Source: an uncultured Streptococcus sp. (GTDB lineage Bacteria; Bacillota; Bacilli; Lactobacillales; Streptococcaceae). Taken from it: DNA of 8,071 bases. The position numbers and the translations under genes were made by a program. How positions within the stretch are numbered: the first letter of the stretch is position 1; every line of letters begins with the position of its first letter. Where the stretch lies: the NCBI RefSeq assembly GCF_938020365.1, contig NZ_CALIIB010000139.1, positions 1 through 8,071 of the forward strand. Direction: 5' to 3'. Below the pieces are notes generated by a model. The model was not told the DNA's origin, ran no database searches, and saw only the letters and a list, made by a program, of their open reading frames with translations. Of the stretch, positions 4,936 through 8,071 are shown in pieces.

Positions 4936-6186
4936 ATGAAAACAGGCAAGAAAAAAATATTTCAGAAAATAAAACTAATGGTGCCCCTAGCGCTAATGAG
5001 CGTCACCTTGGGGGCTTGTAGTTTGACCAGCCAGTCCAGCACTAGTACGAGTGCTAGTACCATGACCACTCAAACGGCTACCAGTACGACAAAGACAGAC
5101 ACATCCAGCTATTTCACGGATCGTGATCAGGATGCTTCTTATGATGAGGCGACAGCGACCAAGATTAGCTTGAGTGGCTCTACAGCCAAGACATCCGGTG
5201 ACGGAGCAAGCATTTCTGGCTCCACAGTGACCATTACGGTAGCTGGAACCTATGTCCTCTCTGGCAGCAGTGAAAATGTGCAGATTGTCGTCAAGGCTGG
5301 CGATCAAGACAAGGTGCAGATCGTATTGGATGGTGTAACCATGACAGGGACAGATGCAGCGATTGTGGTAGAAAATGCGGATAAAACCTTCATTACCCTA
5401 GCAGAAGGTAGCAAGAATAGCATTTCTGACTCAGCCAATCACACCAATACTGACTACGATGCGGCTATTTACAGTAAGGACGACTTGACCTTCAACGGCT
5501 CAGGCAGTCTGACCATTGAAGGAAAATACGGTAACGCGGTCGAATCTAATGATGACCTGCGTATCACAGGCGGGACTTATACGATTAAAGGTTACAAGAA
5601 TGGTTTGTCAGCCAATGATGCCATCAACATTAAGGAGGCTAGTCTAGATATTACAGCGACGGAGGATGCGATCCATGCAGATAACGATGAGGATACTTCG
5701 CTCGGGAATCTCTATATTCAGTCTGGTACCATTACGATTAATGCTGGTGATGATGGTCTTCATGCCAGCAATGCAGCGGTGATCGACGGTGGTACTATCA
5801 CAGTCAAGTCCAGTGTCGAAGCTTTAGAGGGAACAAATGTCACGATTAACGGCGGTACACTTGACCTTTATGCGACGGATGATGGAATCAATGCGGCTAG
5901 TACAGCGACTGGGGCTGAGATTTTCATCAAGATTACTGGTGGTGATATCAAGGTTGAGGTCGGCCAAGGCGATACAGACGCCCTTGACTCCAACGGCGAT
6001 ATCATCATGACAGGCGGAAACCTAGCTATCACGTCCACTGTGTCTGCCTTTGACTTTGATGGTAAGGCTACCTATACGGGCGGGACTATCACGGTCAATG
6101 GGCAAACCCGAACCGAAATCACAGCTGATGGCCCTGGTGGTGGCGGTGCCCCAGGCGGACAAGGTGGCGGTCCCGGTGGACATTGA
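4936..6186 (+). CDS. Surface lipoprotein with Cthe_2159-type carbohydrate-binding beta-helix
   Basis: 416 aa. The start has AAAGAGG (4923-4929) 6 nt upstream and lies 20 bp after the DUF4956 stop. Residues 1-27 are a lipoprotein signal (Lys-rich n-region, hydrophobic core, lipobox LGAC), with acylated Cys28. Residues 29-58 are a Ser/Thr-rich wall-spanning linker. Residues about 60-170 start the fold, and 173-389 contain about nine irregular rungs of a right-handed parallel beta-helix with recurring (N/D)-G-(L/I)-x-A and I-x-GG turns. Many Asp/Asn residues (for example DAIHADNDED, NDDLRITGG, DALDSNGD) could bind calcium. The last 18 residues are a Gly/Pro tail ending GGH. It fits the DUF4353/Cthe_2159 family, whose Clostridium thermocellum member binds polysaccharide with calcium. 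No catalytic site is recognisable. The ligand here is unknown; it is probably the outer-face partner of the VTC and DUF4956 products. Confidence 0.87.
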   Translation: MKTGKKKIFQKIKLMVPLALMSVTLGACSLTSQSSTSTSASTMTTQTATSTTKTDTSSYFTDRDQDASYDEATATKISLSGSTAKTSGDGASISGSTVTITVAGTYVLSGSSENVQIVVKAGDQDKVQIVLDGVTMTGTDAAIVVENADKTFITLAEGSKNSISDSANHTNTDYDAAIYSKDDLTFNGSGSLTIEGKYGNAVESNDDLRITGGTYTIKGYKNGLSANDAINIKEASLDITATEDAIHADNDEDTSLGNLYIQSGTITINAGDDGLHASNAAVIDGGTITVKSSVEALEGTNVTINGGTLDLYATDDGINAASTATGAEIFIKITGGDIKVEVGQGDTDALDSNGDIIMTGGNLAITSTVSAFDFDGKATYTGGTITVNGQTRTEITADGPGGGGAPGGQGGGPGGH

Positions 6187-6190
6187 TTAG

Positions 6191-6230
6191 AAAAAATCTA
6201 AGCAGAGATTGTGCTTAGATTTTTTTGTTT
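6191..6230 (+). terminator. Rho-independent terminator of the VTC operon
   Basis: A perfect 14-bp stem (6191-6204 with 6212-6225) closes a 7-nt loop, GAGATTG. The T run forms the 3' arm and continues to 6226. It begins 4 bp after the lipoprotein stop and is strong enough to separate the operon from the S41 gene. Confidence 0.92.
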
Positions 6231-6254
6231 AAATCGGCATAAAATGTACAAAAA

Positions 6255-6263
6255 TGATATACT
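6255..6263 (+). promoter_or_regulatory. Predicted extended -10 promoter of the S41 peptidase gene
   Basis: TGATATACT is an extended -10 (TGn followed by TATACT, 5 of 6 consensus bases). No good -35 is visible at 16-18 bp, which is tolerated by extended -10 promoters in streptococci. The start point would be near 6270, about 20 nt before the start codon. Confidence 0.6.
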
Positions 6264-6290
6264 GGTCTCAATGATGAAGAGGAGCATACG

Positions 6291-7541
6291 ATGAGAAAAA
6301 CGGCTATTTTTGAAGATGTTGTTTCGATTATGACCCAAGATTCGGCAACTAAAAAGGATATTGCCGGTGCGGATCCGACTATTTTTCGCGAATGTATTTC
6401 AGACGATATGAGTGAAAAGGACTTTCTTTATCAGGTTCAGACTTATCTAGCTAGCTTCGGAGTTATTGGCCACGTAGCTTTTCGGGAGAAATATGCTAAG
6501 CCAAAAGGTTTTGTTCTACGTTCAACAATCCAAGGACTTTATGTTGAGCAGGCTAATGCAGATACGAATTTGCAGGCGGGCGATCAAATTGTGAAACTGG
6601 ATGGACAGCATCTAGAAGAGTTTTATAGGATGCACCGAGCGTATTTTACCAGTTCAACGCCTGAGCGAAACTACCGTGAGTGGAGCGAGTTGATTTCAAA
6701 AGCTAGGCAAGTGACTGTTTTGCGAGCAGGAGTAGAGCAAATCCTTTCAGTTGAGCCTAGCCAGAATCCTGTAGAGAGTCGATTTGAATGGAAAGAGTTA
6801 GAAAAGGGTGTTATTTATCTCCGTTTGGATGACTTTAGGAACGAGAAAGCCATCAACAAACTCTATCAGGAAGCACAAGATACTATCAAGAGGGCTGCTT
6901 GTCTGGTGATTGATGTCCGTCAAAATACTGGCGGGATGGACTCGCTGTATTTTCCCCTGCTCCACTATGCTCTTTCTGAGGGGCAAGTCTATTCTGACTT
7001 GGGCTGGACTGATGAAGGGATGGAAATTCTCTACACAGAGCGGAATGTTGACCTGCGTTTGAAAGATTTTGAAGCCTACGTGCAGCAGGAAGGAATTAAT
7101 CAGGAGACGAAGGATTTGTTGGAGATAATCATGCAAGACCTGCAGGCCAATCGGGGCAAAGGCTATGTTAAATTTGGAGGCGAGGACAGGGAAATGTTTC
7201 CTAATGTGAAAGGAGGAAGCCATCCTGAGAAGATTTTTGTCTTGGCAGATGTCTACTGTGCTTCGTCGGGAGACAATTTTGTCCAGATGATGAAATGTTT
7301 TCCTAAGGTGACGGTTCTGGGGCGCCCGACTCTTGGAATACTAGATTATTCTAACTGCTGTCAGGTAGATTATGGTGACTATAGTTTGAACTTTCCAACT
7401 TCACGCGCTCTAGCACTTGATAAGGGACAGGGTATGACAGACAAGGGGATTGAACCAGACATCCTTATTCCTTGGACAGTTGAGCATCTGGAGCGGGATG
7501 TGGATTTGGAGCGCTGTTTAGAGATGATTCATGACTTTTAG
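6291..7541 (+). CDS. Cytoplasmic S41-family (C-terminal processing protease-like) peptidase
   Basis: 416 aa. The start has AGAGGAG (6278-6284) 6 nt upstream. There is no signal peptide or membrane segment, unlike the secreted CtpA/CtpB proteases. Residues about 1-65 are a helical N-terminal domain, about 70-110 a PDZ-like segment (LYVEQANADTNLQAGDQIVKLDG), and about 165-395 the S41 core. The core shows LVIDVRQNTGG (205-215), the oxyanion-region motif of the family, and CASSGD at 323-328. Aligned by eye to SASASE of Prc, this makes S325 the nucleophile. The classical lysine 25 residues later (T-x-G-K-G) is I350 here, in PTLGILDYSN. The serine/lysine dyad is therefore missing. The GxxTxGxxDYSN form recalls S41 members outside the CtpA branch, which may use another base. 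The gene has its own promoter and terminator; its substrate is unknown. Confidence 0.85.
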   Translation: MRKTAIFEDVVSIMTQDSATKKDIAGADPTIFRECISDDMSEKDFLYQVQTYLASFGVIGHVAFREKYAKPKGFVLRSTIQGLYVEQANADTNLQAGDQIVKLDGQHLEEFYRMHRAYFTSSTPERNYREWSELISKARQVTVLRAGVEQILSVEPSQNPVESRFEWKELEKGVIYLRLDDFRNEKAINKLYQEAQDTIKRAACLVIDVRQNTGGMDSLYFPLLHYALSEGQVYSDLGWTDEGMEILYTERNVDLRLKDFEAYVQQEGINQETKDLLEIIMQDLQANRGKGYVKFGGEDREMFPNVKGGSHPEKIFVLADVYCASSGDNFVQMMKCFPKVTVLGRPTLGILDYSNCCQVDYGDYSLNFPTSRALALDKGQGMTDKGIEPDILIPWTVEHLERDVDLERCLEMIHDF

Positions 7542-7577
7542 ATATCAAAAACGACCTTTTGTTTGGAGGTCGTCTCT
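7542..7577. terminator. Shared bidirectional terminator between convergent genes
   Basis: ACGACCT (7551-7557) pairs with AGGTCGT (7567-7573). On the minus strand the hairpin is followed by TTTTTGATA (from 7550), a good terminator for the leftward S66 gene. On the plus strand the tail is CTCTTGTTTATT, weaker but usable for the S41 gene that ends at 7541. Confidence 0.75.
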
Positions 7578-7580
7578 TGT

Positions 7581-8071
7581 TTATTCATCAATTTTGATAG
7601 ACATCTTCTCTGTATCCACCGTCACTTGAGCACCGATGGTGATGGTAAAGAGTGGCTGAGTATGAGCAAAGTCCAAGTCATAGAGGACAGGAATTGTCTT
7701 TAGAATAGGATGTTTATCCAAGATATAAAGGAGCAGTTCCTCTGTCATCTGACATTCTTTTGGAAAGCGGCCGATGAGAAGAGCCTGCGGGTTAGGATAG
7801 GCCTGAAGGAGGGCGGCAAGATTGCGGTCAAACTCCACATAATCATCTTCCTCTGCCTCTTCAACAAAGAGGACATAGTTTTCATCTGTTGGGGCATAGG
7901 GTGTCCCGCGTAGAAGTGAGAAGGTAGAGAGATTGCCGCCGATAGCAGTGGCTTGGGCTTTTCCATGGTTGTAGACTTTCCACACTGTCTCATGGAAAGT
8001 CAGTGGCGCATCTGGAAGATACCAAGCATTACTGCCCCATTTTTCACTAGGAGTCAATTCATAAGAAGTCT
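7581..8071 (-). CDS. S66-family LD-carboxypeptidase / MccF-like protein, C-terminal part (partial)
   Basis: The frame is open to the right edge, so the N-terminal half, with the nucleophilic serine, is outside the window; 162 codons plus the stop are visible. A TTG at 8057-8055 could be mistaken for a start, but in-frame sequence continues upstream as TSYELTPSEKW. The visible part carries S66 landmarks: GGNLSTFSLLRGTPYAP (positions 44-60 of the visible peptide), the acidic strand end LFVEEAEED (67-75), likely supplying the catalytic Glu, and DFAHTQP with the catalytic His at position 136 (bases 7662-7664). It ends with the usual GAQVTVD strand. S66 enzymes are Ser-Glu-His hydrolases that cleave L,D-peptide bonds in murein tetrapeptides (LdcA) or inactivate microcin C-type peptide nucleotides (MccF). 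The GGNLS form points to the MccF-like branch. It converges on the S41 gene. Confidence 0.88.
   Translation of the reverse strand, partial: TSYELTPSEKWGSNAWYLPDAPLTFHETVWKVYNHGKAQATAIGGNLSTFSLLRGTPYAPTDENYVLFVEEAEEDDYVEFDRNLAALLQAYPNPQALLIGRFPKECQMTEELLLYILDKHPILKTIPVLYDLDFAHTQPLFTITIGAQVTVDTEKMSIKIDE

Noticed and set aside
4993..5307. 104-codon open frame antisense to the lipoprotein gene
   Set aside because: It overlaps the Ser/Thr linker codons, has low-complexity Arg/Cys composition, and shows no supporting signal.
6798..7223. 141-codon open frame antisense to the S41 gene
   Set aside because: It lies fully inside the peptidase gene and has no recognisable motif. The sense frame carries conserved S41 motifs across the same bases.
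7710..7993. Small frames in other phases over the S66 gene (plus 7710-7913, minus 7745-7993)
   Set aside because: The minus-strand frame ending at 7581 carries clear S66 motifs over these bases, so the others are shadows.
8055..8057. TTG as the start of the right-edge S66 gene
   Set aside because: The frame stays open to the window edge with family-like sequence upstream, and the visible part lacks the N-terminal half of the enzyme. It is an internal Leu codon of a truncated gene.

Overview
The window looks like a chromosomal segment of a Streptococcus, most likely of the mitis/sanguinis type. The evidence is the S4 ribosomal protein tail at the left edge, low-to-moderate GC, strong AAGGAG-type ribosome binding sites, short gaps with U-tailed terminators, and a perfect Firmicutes parS site. 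The parS site suggests the window lies in the origin-proximal part of the chromosome. No mobile element, CRISPR array, tRNA or rRNA is visible.

Layout, left to right. (1) Positions 1-116 hold the end of rpsD and its terminator. (2) A divergent regulator/target pair follows. A TetR-family repressor (minus strand, 221-751) faces a large YhgE/Pip-type membrane protein (plus strand, 893-3292). The 141-bp gap between them carries two copies of a 17-bp dyad, TTAnACA-N3-TGTnTAA. One copy sits inside the predicted tetR promoter and the other just after the predicted pip start point, which is good evidence for an autoregulated switch. (3) The pip terminator runs directly into a 16-bp perfect parS palindrome at 3348-3363. 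(4) A three-gene operon (3517-6186) encodes a VTC-domain polyphosphate polymerase-like enzyme, a DUF4956 membrane protein whose start overlaps the VTC stop, and a beta-helix lipoprotein of the Cthe_2159 (carbohydrate-binding) type. Its promoter has a -10 box but no good -35. In place of the -35 it has an array of 11-bp direct repeats containing TTTAAG, resembling a site for an OmpR/PhoB-family activator such as CiaR. A long-stem terminator closes the operon. (5) A monocistronic cytoplasmic S41-type peptidase (6291-7541) keeps the serine but has isoleucine where the classical catalytic lysine would be. (6) A convergent S66 (LD-carboxypeptidase/MccF-like) gene enters from the right edge on the minus strand and is cut by the window.

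The part most likely to be an under-described system is the VTC - DUF4956 - beta-helix lipoprotein operon. Its order suggests a cytoplasmic polymer synthase, a membrane partner and a surface-anchored acidic beta-helix, all under one activator-dependent promoter. The polymer, its direction of transport and the role of the lipoprotein cannot be read from sequence and are inference. All family assignments were made by eye from motifs; no database search was run.
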